From: Streptomyces aurantiogriseus
GTDB lineage: Bacteria; Actinomycetota; Actinomycetes; Streptomycetales; Streptomycetaceae
NCBI RefSeq assembly: GCF_014649375.1
Contig: NZ_BMSX01000001.1
Location: forward strand, 62,001-126,000
Reading direction: 5' to 3'
Length of the DNA: 64,000 nucleotides
The notes under the pieces are model-generated. The model ran no database searches, was not told the DNA's origin, and was given only the letters and a program-made list of their open reading frames with translations. How positions within the stretch are numbered: position 1 is the stretch's first letter; every line of letters starts with the position of its first letter. Below are positions 34,116 through 43,321 of this stretch, piece after piece. The position numbers and the translations under genes were made by a program.

Positions 34116-36473
34116 GTGACCGAGGGTTCCTCCGCCGTCCCCCGCAGACCGATTCTGCGGACGACGGCCATCGCCACCGTGCTCGCCGCCGCCGCGAGCG
34201 GCGCCGTGTTCACCCTTCCCGCCCAGGCCGCGACCAGCTGCGCCTCCCCCGTGTACACGCGGCAGTTCTTCGCGAACACCACCTTCTCCGGGACGCCGAA
34301 GCAGACCGGCTGCGACGCCGCGATCAGCGAGAACTGGGGTGCCAAGGCCCCGATTTCGAGCCTGCCGACGAACAACTTCGGTGTCCGCTGGTCCGTGACA
34401 CGGGACTTCGGCTCCGGCGGTCCCTTCACCTTCACCGCCGCCGCGCAGGACGGCATCCGCGTCTACGTCGACGGCGTCCGCAAGGTCGACCTGTGGAAGA
34501 ACGTGTCGACGACGGTGAAGAAGACCGTCGACCTGACCATCGCGCCCGGCAAGCACACCCTTCGTGTGGACTACGTGAACTGGACGGGCAACGCCAACGT
34601 CGGCTTCACGTACACACCCCGCACCTCCGCCGCCGTCGACAAGGTCAAGCCGCTGACCCCGACAGGTCTCGCGGTCGCGTACGACACCGCCACCGGCAGG
34701 GCGAAGCTCACCTGGGCGGCGAACAAGGAGATGGACCTCGCGGGTTACCGCGTCTACCGGCGCGACCTCGCCACGAACGTCGAGACGCTGCTGGCCACCA
34801 CCACCGCCACCACCCACACCGACGCCACCCTCCCGGTTACCGGTGCCGCCTACGCCTACCGGGTGTTCGCGTACGACAAGGCCGGCAACCAGTCGGCCGG
34901 TACGGCGGAGAAGTCCGTCACCACCGCCGACCGCACCGCCCCCGCCCTCCCCTACGACCTGAAGGTCACCGACGCCGCCGACGGCAACAAGCTGGTCTGG
35001 TCGGGCGTCGAGGAGGCGGAGAGCTACCTGGTCTACCGGGCCACGGCCGTCGACGGCACGTACGTGAAGATCGGCTCCTCGACCGGCACCTCCTTCTACG
35101 ACGACACCGCCGCCGAGAAGTCGACGTACTTCTACGCCGTCGCCTCCGCCGACGCGGCAGGAAACGTTTCTGCGAAGACCGCGCCGGTCACCTCCACCCG
35201 CGCCGACCGCACCCCGCCCACCGTCCCGGCCGGCCTGGCCGCCACGGGCACCGTCGACGGCATCGACCTCACCTGGACGGCCAACTCCGACGACACGACC
35301 GCCTACCAGGTGTGGGTGCGCCGGCCGGGCTCGGAGGACTTCGTCTACCTCAACACCGTCCAGGGCGCCACGACCTACCTCGACACCGCCGCCGAACCGG
35401 GTACGGGGTCGCAGTACCTGCTCCGGGCCGTGGACGACACCGGCAACCTCTCCGGCGAGTCCGAGGTCGCCTACGCCCTCCGCCCGCACAAGGTCCAGCC
35501 GGTGCCCGGCGCGGACGCGGTGGTGGACGCCGAGGGCGACGGCGACCACACCAGCGTGCAGGCGGCCCTGGACGCCCTCGGCGCGGGCACCTCCGCCAAC
35601 CCGGTGATCATCCAGGTCAACCCGGGGACCTACAAGGAACTCGTCGACGTCTCCAAGCCGTACGTCCAGCTGATCGGCGCGGGTGACGACCCGTCCGAGA
35701 CGGTCATCACCTACGACAACGCGGCCGGCACCCCCGCCGCCGGGGGCGGCACGCTCGGCACGCAGAACAGCCGGACGATGTACGTGCGCGGCTCGGACTT
35801 CCTCGCCCGCAACCTCACCGTCGAGAACTCCTACGACGAGGCCGCCGGCACCTACGCCAACGAGCAGGCCGTCGCCCTGCTCACCCAGGCCGACCGGCTC
35901 GTCTTCGACAACGTCCGCTTCCTCGGCAACCAGGACACCCTGTTCCTGAAGTCGACGACGACCACGACCCCCAACCGGGTCTACTTCACGAACTCCTACG
36001 TCGAGGGCGACGTGGACTTCGTCTGCGGCTACGCCACGGCCGTCTTCGACAAGTCGACGCTGAAGCTGCTCAGCCGCGGAGACGACAAGAACAACGGCTA
36101 CCTGGCGGCGCCCTCCACGGACGCGTCCACGCAGTACGGCTTCCTGGTCACCGACTCCACGCTGGTGAGCGACGCGCCCGCCAACACCTTCCACCTGGGC
36201 CGGCCGTGGGTGACCGCGTTCGCCGGCGCCAAGGGCAGCCTGGTGGTCCGGGACTCGGTGCTGCCGGCGGCCGTGAAGGCGGCGCCGTACACGGACTGGA
36301 CCTCCGGCGGGACGGCGTACTCCTGGAAGGACTCCTTCTTCCGTGAGTACAACAACAGCGGCCCCGGCTCGGTCGCCGCGGCCACCGCGGACCGGCCGCA
36401 GCTGACGGCCGAGGAGGCGGCGGCCTTCGAGACCGCCGACTACCTGCGCGGCTGGACGCCGCCGGTCGGCTGA
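34116..36473 (+). CDS. Secreted pectin methylesterase with PA14-like module and FnIII repeats
   Basis: The 785-residue product starts at GTG 34116, ten bases after AAGGG (an ATG at 34092 is possible). Order: signal peptide (to about 38); PA14-like module (about 40-165, FANTTFSGTPKQ, DGIRVYVDGVRK, NWTGN); three FnIII domains (about 175-450); and a right-handed beta-helix pectinesterase domain (about 460-785). The pectinesterase motifs are LGNQDTLF (Asp607), GDVDFVCG (Asp632, Asp634) and LGRPW (Arg696, Trp698), the usual catalytic Asp pair, Arg and Trp. It would de-esterify plant pectin outside the cell. It shares its N-terminal half with three other proteins in this island. Confidence 0.9.
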   Translation: MTEGSSAVPRRPILRTTAIATVLAAAASGAVFTLPAQAATSCASPVYTRQFFANTTFSGTPKQTGCDAAISENWGAKAPISSLPTNNFGVRWSVTRDFGSGGPFTFTAAAQDGIRVYVDGVRKVDLWKNVSTTVKKTVDLTIAPGKHTLRVDYVNWTGNANVGFTYTPRTSAAVDKVKPLTPTGLAVAYDTATGRAKLTWAANKEMDLAGYRVYRRDLATNVETLLATTTATTHTDATLPVTGAAYAYRVFAYDKAGNQSAGTAEKSVTTADRTAPALPYDLKVTDAADGNKLVWSGVEEAESYLVYRATAVDGTYVKIGSSTGTSFYDDTAAEKSTYFYAVASADAAGNVSAKTAPVTSTRADRTPPTVPAGLAATGTVDGIDLTWTANSDDTTAYQVWVRRPGSEDFVYLNTVQGATTYLDTAAEPGTGSQYLLRAVDDTGNLSGESEVAYALRPHKVQPVPGADAVVDAEGDGDHTSVQAALDALGAGTSANPVIIQVNPGTYKELVDVSKPYVQLIGAGDDPSETVITYDNAAGTPAAGGGTLGTQNSRTMYVRGSDFLARNLTVENSYDEAAGTYANEQAVALLTQADRLVFDNVRFLGNQDTLFLKSTTTTTPNRVYFTNSYVEGDVDFVCGYATAVFDKSTLKLLSRGDDKNNGYLAAPSTDASTQYGFLVTDSTLVSDAPANTFHLGRPWVTAFAGAKGSLVVRDSVLPAAVKAAPYTDWTSGGTAYSWKDSFFREYNNSGPGSVAAATADRPQLTAEEAAAFETADYLRGWTPPVG

Positions 36474-36477
36474 GACA

Positions 36478-36518
36478 CGAAGGAGGGGGGTACGCGGTCG
36501 CGCGTACCCCCCTCTTCG
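36478..36518. terminator. Bidirectional terminator between pectinesterase and lipoprotein genes
   Basis: GAGGGGGGTACGCG and CGCGTACCCCCCTC form a perfect 14-bp stem with loop GTCG, flanked by CGAAG and CTTCG that extend it. It lies between two convergent genes, only ten bases from the second stop. Confidence 0.85.
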
Positions 36519-36528
36519 TCGTTCCGGC

Positions 36529-37674
36529 TCACTTGAGGCCGATGGCCTCGCACGCCGCCTTGTACTTGGCGGTGCAGATGTCGGACACCTTGTGGATGCC
36601 GTCCGCGATGACCGTCTCCTGGATGTTGCTCTTCGTCAGCGCGACCACGGTCACCAGGTTGGCCCGGATGCCCTTGTTCGTGGGGCTGTCGACCTTGTCA
36701 CGGGTGAGGGCGTCGAACTGGATGTCCCGGCCCTGGACCTTGGCGACGGCCATCTCCGCGGCGGCCTCGGCCATCGTCGGGTAGGGCTTGTACACGCTCA
36801 TGTACTGCTCGCCGCTGATGATCCGCTGCACCGCCGGCAGCTCCGCGTCCTGGCCGGTGATCGGGGGCAGGTCGCTGTCGCTGACGCCCGCGGCCTTCAG
36901 GGCCTTGATGATGCCGCCGGCCATGGCGTCGTTCGCGGAGTAGACGGCCGCGATGTTGTCCTTGCCGATCTTGCTGATCGCCTCGGTCATCTCGGACTGG
37001 GCGACCTCCGGGCTCCACTTCTTGGTGTCGTAGGACGCGGAGATCGTGACCCGGCCGTTGAGCTCCGACATCGCGCCGTCCTTGAACTGCTTGGCGTTCG
37101 GGTCGGTGGGCGAGCCGTTGATCATGACGATCTTGTCGGAGGTGTCGGCCGTGCCGAGCGCCTCCACCAGGGTGCGGCCCTGCACCTCGCCGACCAGCTC
37201 GTTGTCGAAGGAGACGTACGCGTCGATCGGGCCCTGGGCCAGGCGGTCGTAGGCGATGACGGGGATACCCGCGTCCTTGGCCTTCTGCACCGTGTCCGCG
37301 ATGGTCTTGGAGTCGACGGCGTCCAGCAGGATGATGTCGACCTTCTCCTCGATCATCCGCTCCATCTGGCTCACCTGGGTGTCCGGGTCGGCGTCCGCGT
37401 TGGCGTACTCCGTCTTGCCCTTGTTCTGGGTGAGGGAGGCGATCTTCGCCTTGATGATGGGGTAGTCGAACTGCTCGTACCGGGTGTTCGTCTTCTCCGG
37501 CATCAGCACGCCCACCGTGATGTCGTTGGTCTTGGTCGGTGTCGCTTCGCCGGCGTCCTCTGTCGCGCCCAGCATGCCGCATCCGGCAAGCGAGAAGGAG
37601 AGCGTGGAGGAGGCCACGGCTATGGCGATACGACGACGCATTCGGGGGCTCACTTCAGGTGCGTTTCCGGACAT
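36529..37674 (-). CDS. Sugar ABC transporter substrate-binding lipoprotein (XylF/ChvE type)
   Basis: The 381-residue protein has a lipoprotein signal peptide ending LAGCGM (lipobox Cys). Its type I periplasmic-binding fold has ITVGVLMPEKTNTRYEQFD, IILLDAVDSKTIADTVQKAKDAGIPVIAYDR, VSFDNELVGEVQGRTL and TGQDAELPAVQRIISGEQ, as in xylose- and multi-sugar-binding proteins. It would capture a monosaccharide at the outer membrane face and pass it to an ABC permease. Neither permease nor ATPase is adjacent, so it is an orphan here. Starts at ATG 37674, GTG 37653 and ATG 37641 are all possible. It faces the divergent PA14/FnIII gene. Confidence 0.88.
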   Translation of the reverse strand: MSGNAPEVSPRMRRRIAIAVASSTLSFSLAGCGMLGATEDAGEATPTKTNDITVGVLMPEKTNTRYEQFDYPIIKAKIASLTQNKGKTEYANADADPDTQVSQMERMIEEKVDIILLDAVDSKTIADTVQKAKDAGIPVIAYDRLAQGPIDAYVSFDNELVGEVQGRTLVEALGTADTSDKIVMINGSPTDPNAKQFKDGAMSELNGRVTISASYDTKKWSPEVAQSEMTEAISKIGKDNIAAVYSANDAMAGGIIKALKAAGVSDSDLPPITGQDAELPAVQRIISGEQYMSVYKPYPTMAEAAAEMAVAKVQGRDIQFDALTRDKVDSPTNKGIRANLVTVVALTKSNIQETVIADGIHKVSDICTAKYKAACEAIGLK

Positions 37675-37738
37675 GGGTGCTGACTTTCGACCCAGTTCTA
37701 AAAGCCAACGCGGCGTCGGCCACCGCAGTCAAGCGCTA

Positions 37739-37754
37739 CTACTTAACGAAGTAG
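37739..37754. promoter_or_regulatory. Inverted repeat CTACTTAACGAAGTAG, candidate operator
   Basis: CTACTT and AAGTAG flank a 4-base spacer. This AT-rich element stands out from the GC-rich background. It lies 65 bp upstream of the lipoprotein gene in the 300-bp gap to the divergent PA14/FnIII gene, a fitting place for a sugar-responsive repressor. Confidence 0.4.
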
Positions 37755-37974
37755 CAACATCACCCTCCGCTTAGCGTGTGAAGACACATGGAGACGGGAC
37801 GGAGACAGCGCGAAGAGAAAGCGGAATCCCATCCAAACACCCTTTACGGGCCCTCCACCCAAGCCGACTTCAGGAGACGGCAAAGAACCGCACAACCAAC
37901 TCCGTTGCTCGCGAGTCGTGATCACGGCGGGTGTTTCTGTCGTCCCGCTGTCCCGATCCAGAGCAGAGGACCGC

Positions 37975-39942
37975 ATGGACCGCATGCCCACAGCCAGACT
38001 CGCGACGGCCGTCGTGCTCGCCACGACCGGCGGTCTGCTCAGCACGGCCACCCCATCCGCCTCGGCCGCGACGAGCTGCGCCTCACTGGTCTACAAACGG
38101 CAGATCTTCGCCAACACCACCTTCTCCGGCACCCCGAAGCAGACCGGCTGCGACGCCGCGATCAACGAGAACTGGGGCACCGGCGCCCCCGCCTCCGGAG
38201 TCCCCGCCAACAACTTCTCCGTCCGCTGGACGGTGACGAGGGACTTCGGCTCCGGCGGCCCCTTCACCTTCACGGCCGCCGCGCAGGACGGCATCCGCGT
38301 CTACGTCGACGGCGTCCGCAAGATCGACCTGTGGAAAAACGTCTCCTCCACGGTGGCGAGGACGCTCAACCTCACCATCCCCTCCGGCAAGCACACCCTC
38401 CGCGTCGACTACGCGAACTGGACGGGCAGTGCGAACGTCAAGTTCACCTACGCCCCCCGCACTTCGGCGACCGTCGACAAGGTGAGGCCGCTCGCCCCGA
38501 CCGAGGTGGGCGTCGGCTACACCCTCGACACCAACAAGGCCAAGTTCACCTGGGCGAAGAACAAGGAGATGGACCTCGCCGGGTACCGGGTCTACCGCCG
38601 CGTGGCCGGCTCGTCCACCTGGACGAAGCTCGCCACCACCACGTCGAACACGTACACCGACTCCCCGCCGATGGACGGCCGGACCTACTACTACGAGATC
38701 CGCGCCTTCGACAAGGCGGGCAACGTCTCGGCCGGTTCGGCGGACCGGGGCATCACCAGTGTCGACCGCGTGGCCCCCGCCGCCCCGGTCGGCGTCACCG
38801 CCAAGTCCACGAAGACGGCCAACACCCTGTCCTGGACCGCGGTGCCGACCGCGGTCCAGTACGAGATCGTCCGCGCGAACACGGCCGACGGCCCGTACAC
38901 GAGCGTCGGGCGGGTCCTGACCACGTCGTACTCCGATGCCCTCGCCCCGGCCGATGTGCCGGTCTTCTACAAGGTGCGGGCCCTGGACGCGTCCGCGAAC
39001 CCGTCGCCGTACTCGAAGGTGGTCACCGCCACGCGCGACACCGTGCCACCGGGCGCTCCACAGGACCTGAAGGTCGTCTCCCAGGATGTCGGCGGCGTGA
39101 CCCTGACCTGGCTGAAGGGCGGCTCGGACGCGGCCGGTTACGTCGTCTACCGCTCGACCACCAACACCGGCGGCCAGATCAGGATCGGCACGACCTCCAC
39201 CCTCACCTACCGGGACACCACGGGCGAACCGGGTCGGCCGTACAAGTACTACGTGACCGCCGTGGACGCGGCCGGCAACGAGTCGGCGGCGCTGGAGGCG
39301 TACGCCACCCGCACGGTCGACCAGAACACCGCGCCCAACACCCCGACCTGGGGCACCGCCAAGATCATCGGTGACCAGCTCATCCTCGACTGGGGCCAGG
39401 ACGGCTACGTCAAGGTCGGCGGCTACCTCATCTACCGCTCCCGCTCGGCCACCGTGGACACGTCCGCGACGGCGACGCCGTACGCCTCCGTCGACGGCGC
39501 GTTCTCCCAGTACCAGGCCACGATCCCCGCCACCGAACGCGACTACTACTACGCCGTCGTCGCCACCTCGGCCGGCTACGGCGTCCGCTCGGCCGCCTCG
39601 AGCGCGGTGCTGCCGTCCGTGAGCGCGACGCCGCCGCCCCAGCCCACCCAGGTGGACGAGGTCACGGCCGGCGACGGCTGGGTGAAGCTGACCTGGGGGA
39701 CCGCGCCGGACCTCCCGGGCGACTCCCGCATCACCGGTTACCGCGTCTACCGCTCGACCACCCCGGGCGTCACCAAGGAGAACGCCGAGGCGGTCTTCAC
39801 CACCACGGCGTCCGACCACACCGACACCGGCCTGACCAACGGCACGACGTACTACTACGCCGTCACCACGGTCAACGCGGCCGGCCTGGAGTCGGCCCTG
39901 TCGCCGGAGGTCTCGGCGACCCCCGCCGCCCCCCAGAGCTGA
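37975..39942 (+). CDS. Secreted PA14-like / FnIII repeat protein A
   Basis: The 655-residue product starts at the ATG at 37975 behind AGAGGA. A signal peptide ending SASAAT precedes the PA14-like module (about 35-165, the same FANTTFSGTPKQTGCDAAIN and DGIRVYVDGVRK blocks as the pectinesterase). About five FnIII-type repeats follow, each with AGYRVYR or similar and YYYxVTA strands. There is no enzyme domain and no membrane anchor, so it is probably a secreted adhesin or carbohydrate-binding protein. It ends eight bases before the next paralogue starts, so both share a transcript. Confidence 0.85.
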   Translation: MDRMPTARLATAVVLATTGGLLSTATPSASAATSCASLVYKRQIFANTTFSGTPKQTGCDAAINENWGTGAPASGVPANNFSVRWTVTRDFGSGGPFTFTAAAQDGIRVYVDGVRKIDLWKNVSSTVARTLNLTIPSGKHTLRVDYANWTGSANVKFTYAPRTSATVDKVRPLAPTEVGVGYTLDTNKAKFTWAKNKEMDLAGYRVYRRVAGSSTWTKLATTTSNTYTDSPPMDGRTYYYEIRAFDKAGNVSAGSADRGITSVDRVAPAAPVGVTAKSTKTANTLSWTAVPTAVQYEIVRANTADGPYTSVGRVLTTSYSDALAPADVPVFYKVRALDASANPSPYSKVVTATRDTVPPGAPQDLKVVSQDVGGVTLTWLKGGSDAAGYVVYRSTTNTGGQIRIGTTSTLTYRDTTGEPGRPYKYYVTAVDAAGNESAALEAYATRTVDQNTAPNTPTWGTAKIIGDQLILDWGQDGYVKVGGYLIYRSRSATVDTSATATPYASVDGAFSQYQATIPATERDYYYAVVATSAGYGVRSAASSAVLPSVSATPPPQPTQVDEVTAGDGWVKLTWGTAPDLPGDSRITGYRVYRSTTPGVTKENAEAVFTTTASDHTDTGLTNGTTYYYAVTTVNAAGLESALSPEVSATPAAPQS

Positions 39943-39950
39943 AGGAGCCC

Positions 39951-41654
39951 ATGAACTCCGCCGTCCGGGCCACGGCGGTCGTGCTCGCCACGACCGCCGG
40001 CCTGCTCACCGCCGTCACGGCCACCCCCGCGTCGGCCGTGACGACCTGCACCTCCCCGGTCTACAAGCGCCAGCTCTTCGCGAACACCACCTTCTCCGGC
40101 ACCCCGAAGCAGACCGGCTGCGACGCCGCGATCAGCGAGAACTGGGGCGCCAAGGCCCCCGCCTCCGGCCTGCCGACGAACAACTTCGGCGTCCGCTGGA
40201 CGGTCACCCGTGACTTCGGCTCCGGCGGTCCCTTCGCGCTGAACGTCGCCGTCCAGGACGGCCTCCGCGTGTACGTCGACGGCGTCCGCAAGGTCGACGT
40301 CTGGAAGAACGTGTCGACGACGGTGAAGAAGACCGTCAACGTCACGATCCCGGCCGGCAAGCACACCCTCCGCGTCGACTACGTGAACTGGACGGGCAAC
40401 GCCAACGTCGGCTTCACGTACACACCCCGCACCACCGCCACCGTCGACAAGGTCAAGCCGCTGACCCCGACGGGTCTCGCGGTCGCGTACGACACCGCCA
40501 CCGGCCGGGCGAAGCTCGCCTGGGCGGCGAACAAGGAGATGGACCTCGGGGGCTACCGGGTCTACCGGCGCCCCGCCGACGGCGCCTCCTGGACTCGGCT
40601 GGTCTCCACCGTCTCCACCACGTACACCGACACCACACTCCCGGTGACCGGTGCGGCCTACGCCTACGAGCTGCGCGCCTATGACAAGGCGGGGAACGAG
40701 TCGGCGGGCACCGCCGTCAGGACCGTCACCACTGCCGACCGGACCGCCCCCGCCGTGCCGGCCGGACTGCCCACCGCCAGCAAGCCGGAGGGGCTCCAGT
40801 TCGCCTGGGGCGAGGTCGCGGGGGCGGCGTCGTACCGCGTGTACCGGGCGGCGAGCCTGAGCGGCACCTACACCCGGATCGGCACCACCGACCAGACCTC
40901 GTACCTGGACTCCACCGCCGTGGAGGGCACCACGTACTACTACCGCGTGACCGCGCTGGACGCGGCGGGCAACGAGTCCGCGCAGTCCGGCGCCGTGGTC
41001 GGCACGCGCCGGGACGTCACCCCGCCGTCCGCCGTCACCGGCGTGACGGTCACGCCGACCGAGTACGGCTTCGAGGTGCGCTGGGACGCCAACCCGACCG
41101 CCGACCTGGAGAGTTACACGGTCCGCCGGGGTGAGCTCTGGGGCGAGGAGGGGGACGAGCAGGTGTGCTCCCTGTACCCGGGCTACTACGTGTCGGCCGA
41201 CACCACCTCGTACGCGTACACCGCCCTCCCCGACGGTGAGGAATCCTGCTTCATCGTCGACGCCGTCGACGACGCCGGGAACTCCTCGTTCCGGTGGACC
41301 GGCGAGGCGCAGATCGTGACCGTGACCGAGCTCGACATGACGCCGAGCGTGGCCACGCCCGAGGGATCGCCGCTGACCCTGACGGTGGAGGCGGCCGAGG
41401 GCGACGAGGGCAACCGGCTGACCTGGCACGGGCTTGCCGAATCGGCTCCGGAGCAGGCCGGCGGCTACCGCGTCCACCGCTGGAACCCGGAGACCTCCTC
41501 CTACGAGAGGATCGCCGACCTGCCGAGCGGGGCCTTCGAGTTCTTCGACACCGGAGTGCCGCGCGGGACCACCTCCTTCTACTGGGTCACCGCGGTGACG
41601 GAGGACGGTTCCGAGTCCCTGCCGGCGGGCGACTGGGCAGTCACCGCGCCGTAG
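39951..41654 (+). CDS. Secreted PA14-like / FnIII repeat protein B
   Basis: The 567-residue paralogue starts at the ATG at 39951, with GAAGGAG overlapping the stop of gene A. It has a signal peptide (to about 28) and the PA14-like module (about 28-155). At least four FnIII-like repeats follow, the last with WHGLAESAPEQAGGYRVHRWNPE. Bases 40302-40548 are almost identical to 34494-34740 of the pectinesterase gene, a sign of recent duplication or conversion. No catalytic motif is visible. The role is inferred as extracellular binding. Confidence 0.85.
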   Translation: MNSAVRATAVVLATTAGLLTAVTATPASAVTTCTSPVYKRQLFANTTFSGTPKQTGCDAAISENWGAKAPASGLPTNNFGVRWTVTRDFGSGGPFALNVAVQDGLRVYVDGVRKVDVWKNVSTTVKKTVNVTIPAGKHTLRVDYVNWTGNANVGFTYTPRTTATVDKVKPLTPTGLAVAYDTATGRAKLAWAANKEMDLGGYRVYRRPADGASWTRLVSTVSTTYTDTTLPVTGAAYAYELRAYDKAGNESAGTAVRTVTTADRTAPAVPAGLPTASKPEGLQFAWGEVAGAASYRVYRAASLSGTYTRIGTTDQTSYLDSTAVEGTTYYYRVTALDAAGNESAQSGAVVGTRRDVTPPSAVTGVTVTPTEYGFEVRWDANPTADLESYTVRRGELWGEEGDEQVCSLYPGYYVSADTTSYAYTALPDGEESCFIVDAVDDAGNSSFRWTGEAQIVTVTELDMTPSVATPEGSPLTLTVEAAEGDEGNRLTWHGLAESAPEQAGGYRVHRWNPETSSYERIADLPSGAFEFFDTGVPRGTTSFYWVTAVTEDGSESLPAGDWAVTAP

Positions 41655-41657
41655 CGC

Positions 41658-41702
41658 GGAAGCGGCCGTGATACGGCCGTGACCTGCGGAATTACCGCTT
41701 CC
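41658..41702 (+). terminator. Compound hairpin after PA14/FnIII protein B
   Basis: An outer stem GGAAGCGG/CCGCTTCC encloses an inner stem CGGCCGT/ACGGCCG. It starts four bases after the stop at 41654. The gap 41655-41916 otherwise carries the promoter region of the next gene and shows no other gene. Confidence 0.5.
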
Positions 41703-41916
41703 GGCGCCGTTGCGAAGTGGTGACGAAGCGGCAGTTGATCACAATTGAAGACTGGGTGAAGATGGGTGCACCGCGGGCCGCCGGGGGGACAGCAGGACCG
41801 GCCGGCACGCGGGCGCCTCTCTCGTCTCCGTGCGTTTCCCAGAACCGGTTGACCGCTTCCCGTAACTCGTGCGCACCGGTTCCCTTTCCGTCTCACTCCC
41901 TGGGGGGAAGTCCACC

Positions 41917-43227
41917 ATGACCGCGTCCGTCGCGTCCGCTCGTCCCGTCGCCGCCCGCCGTATCCGCATCCTGGCCGCGACCACCGTCGTCGCCGCCGTC
42001 GCCGGCACCGCCTCCGTCCCGGTGACCGCCTTCGCGGCCGACCAGGCGCAGGCGAGTGGCAAGCCGCTGACGATGACGCTGGGCGCGCCCACCCCGGGGA
42101 ACCCGCTGAAGCGGGGCGGGGCGACGGAGTCGATGACCCTGAAGGTCACCAACTCCTCCGACAAGGCACAGGAGTTCTCGTCCTGGCTGCTGGGCGAGGC
42201 GGACGGTCCGAGCCCGCTGCTGAAGGACTCCGTGGTCTTCGACGTCACCGCGCTCGACGCGCCCGCCACCAAGTCCCGGATCGGGCGGCAGGGCGGCGCC
42301 TGGCAGGGCCTGTTCTTCCCGGCCACCGGTGACGCCTCCGACAGCTTCTCGATCCCCGCGAAGACCGAGTTCACCTGGAAGGTCACCGTCGGCCTCGGCG
42401 CCAACTACCCGACCAACGACGGCAACTTCACGCTGATCGCGGACGCGCTGGAGGGTGACGTCGACGCCGACCGGGCCCGCAACACCGTCGTCTTCAAGAC
42501 GGACCCGCAGATCACGCCGGGCAAGCTGAACCTGGGCTGGGAGCGGGACGACAACGTCGTCGCCCGCCCGGGCCAGCGCACCGGCCTGACGCTGAACGCG
42601 ACCGCCACCGGCCCCGGCGAGTTCCCGGCCGAGCTGAGCCGCACGGTCTCCGCGCAGGGCTTCCGTGAGGCCGCCGGTCACCCGGACTTCCTCCTGGAGG
42701 CCGAGGTCGGCGGCAAGATCGTGAAGCTGAAGGAGATCAACGAGAGCGAGTGGGAGCTGCCCGCCATCCCGAAGGGCTTCAGCGCGGCCTCCGGCAAGAA
42801 CAGCATCAAGCTGTACCTCTCCGTGGGCAAGAACACCGACATCAAGGAGGACGCCAAGGTGCCGCTGGAGGCCCTGTTCTCCATGGAAGACGCCTGGGGC
42901 TTCAACGGCGCCAGGACCGAGGTGACGGCCGGCCCCGCGAAGCCGGCCTCGAGCTCCCCCTCGGCCTCCCCGTCTCCTTCCGCTTCCACGTCGCCCTCCC
43001 CGTCCGCCTCCGCCTCCACCTCCGCGACCCCGTCGCCGTCCACCTCCACGACCCCGGCCGCCACCACGACGACGACCACGACCACGGACAACACGACCAC
43101 CACCGGCTCCCTGGCCAACACCGGCTCCAGCGCGAACAAGTACGCGGCCCTCGCCACCGCCCTGGTGACCCTGGGCGCAGTGGCCACCTGGCTCGGCACC
43201 CGCCGCCGCCGCGAGACGCGCGCCTGA
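41917..43227 (+). CDS. Sortase-anchored (LAxTG) surface protein
   Basis: The 436-residue protein starts at the ATG at 41917, with GGGGGAA upstream. A signal peptide (to about 40, ending AFAADQAQ) leads into a beta-rich ectodomain of about 310 residues that I do not recognise. A Ser/Pro/Thr-rich wall-spanning stalk follows (about 345-400). The C-terminal sorting signal is SLANTGSS, a hydrophobic helix and a basic tail, RRRRETRA. LAxTG motifs are cut by class E sortases in Streptomyces; no sortase gene is in this window. The protein would be covalently displayed on the cell wall. The island context suggests adhesion or substrate binding. Confidence 0.8.
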   Translation: MTASVASARPVAARRIRILAATTVVAAVAGTASVPVTAFAADQAQASGKPLTMTLGAPTPGNPLKRGGATESMTLKVTNSSDKAQEFSSWLLGEADGPSPLLKDSVVFDVTALDAPATKSRIGRQGGAWQGLFFPATGDASDSFSIPAKTEFTWKVTVGLGANYPTNDGNFTLIADALEGDVDADRARNTVVFKTDPQITPGKLNLGWERDDNVVARPGQRTGLTLNATATGPGEFPAELSRTVSAQGFREAAGHPDFLLEAEVGGKIVKLKEINESEWELPAIPKGFSAASGKNSIKLYLSVGKNTDIKEDAKVPLEALFSMEDAWGFNGARTEVTAGPAKPASSSPSASPSPSASTSPSPSASASTSATPSPSTSTTPAATTTTTTTTDNTTTTGSLANTGSSANKYAALATALVTLGAVATWLGTRRRRETRA

Positions 43228-43243
43228 CGGTCGATCACCGACG

Positions 43244-43284
43244 CGAAGGGCCCGGAGGACGCGGTTAGTCCTCCGGGCCCTTCG
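43244..43284. terminator. Bidirectional terminator, 17-bp perfect stem
   Basis: CGAAGGGCCCGGAGGAC and its exact inverse complement flank a 7-base loop. It sits 16 bases after the LAxTG gene and 37 bases from the convergent Uma2 gene stop. Confidence 0.85.
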
Positions 43285-43321
43285 GCGTGAGATCCGCCCG
43301 ACTCACCCGCTCCCGCCCCCG

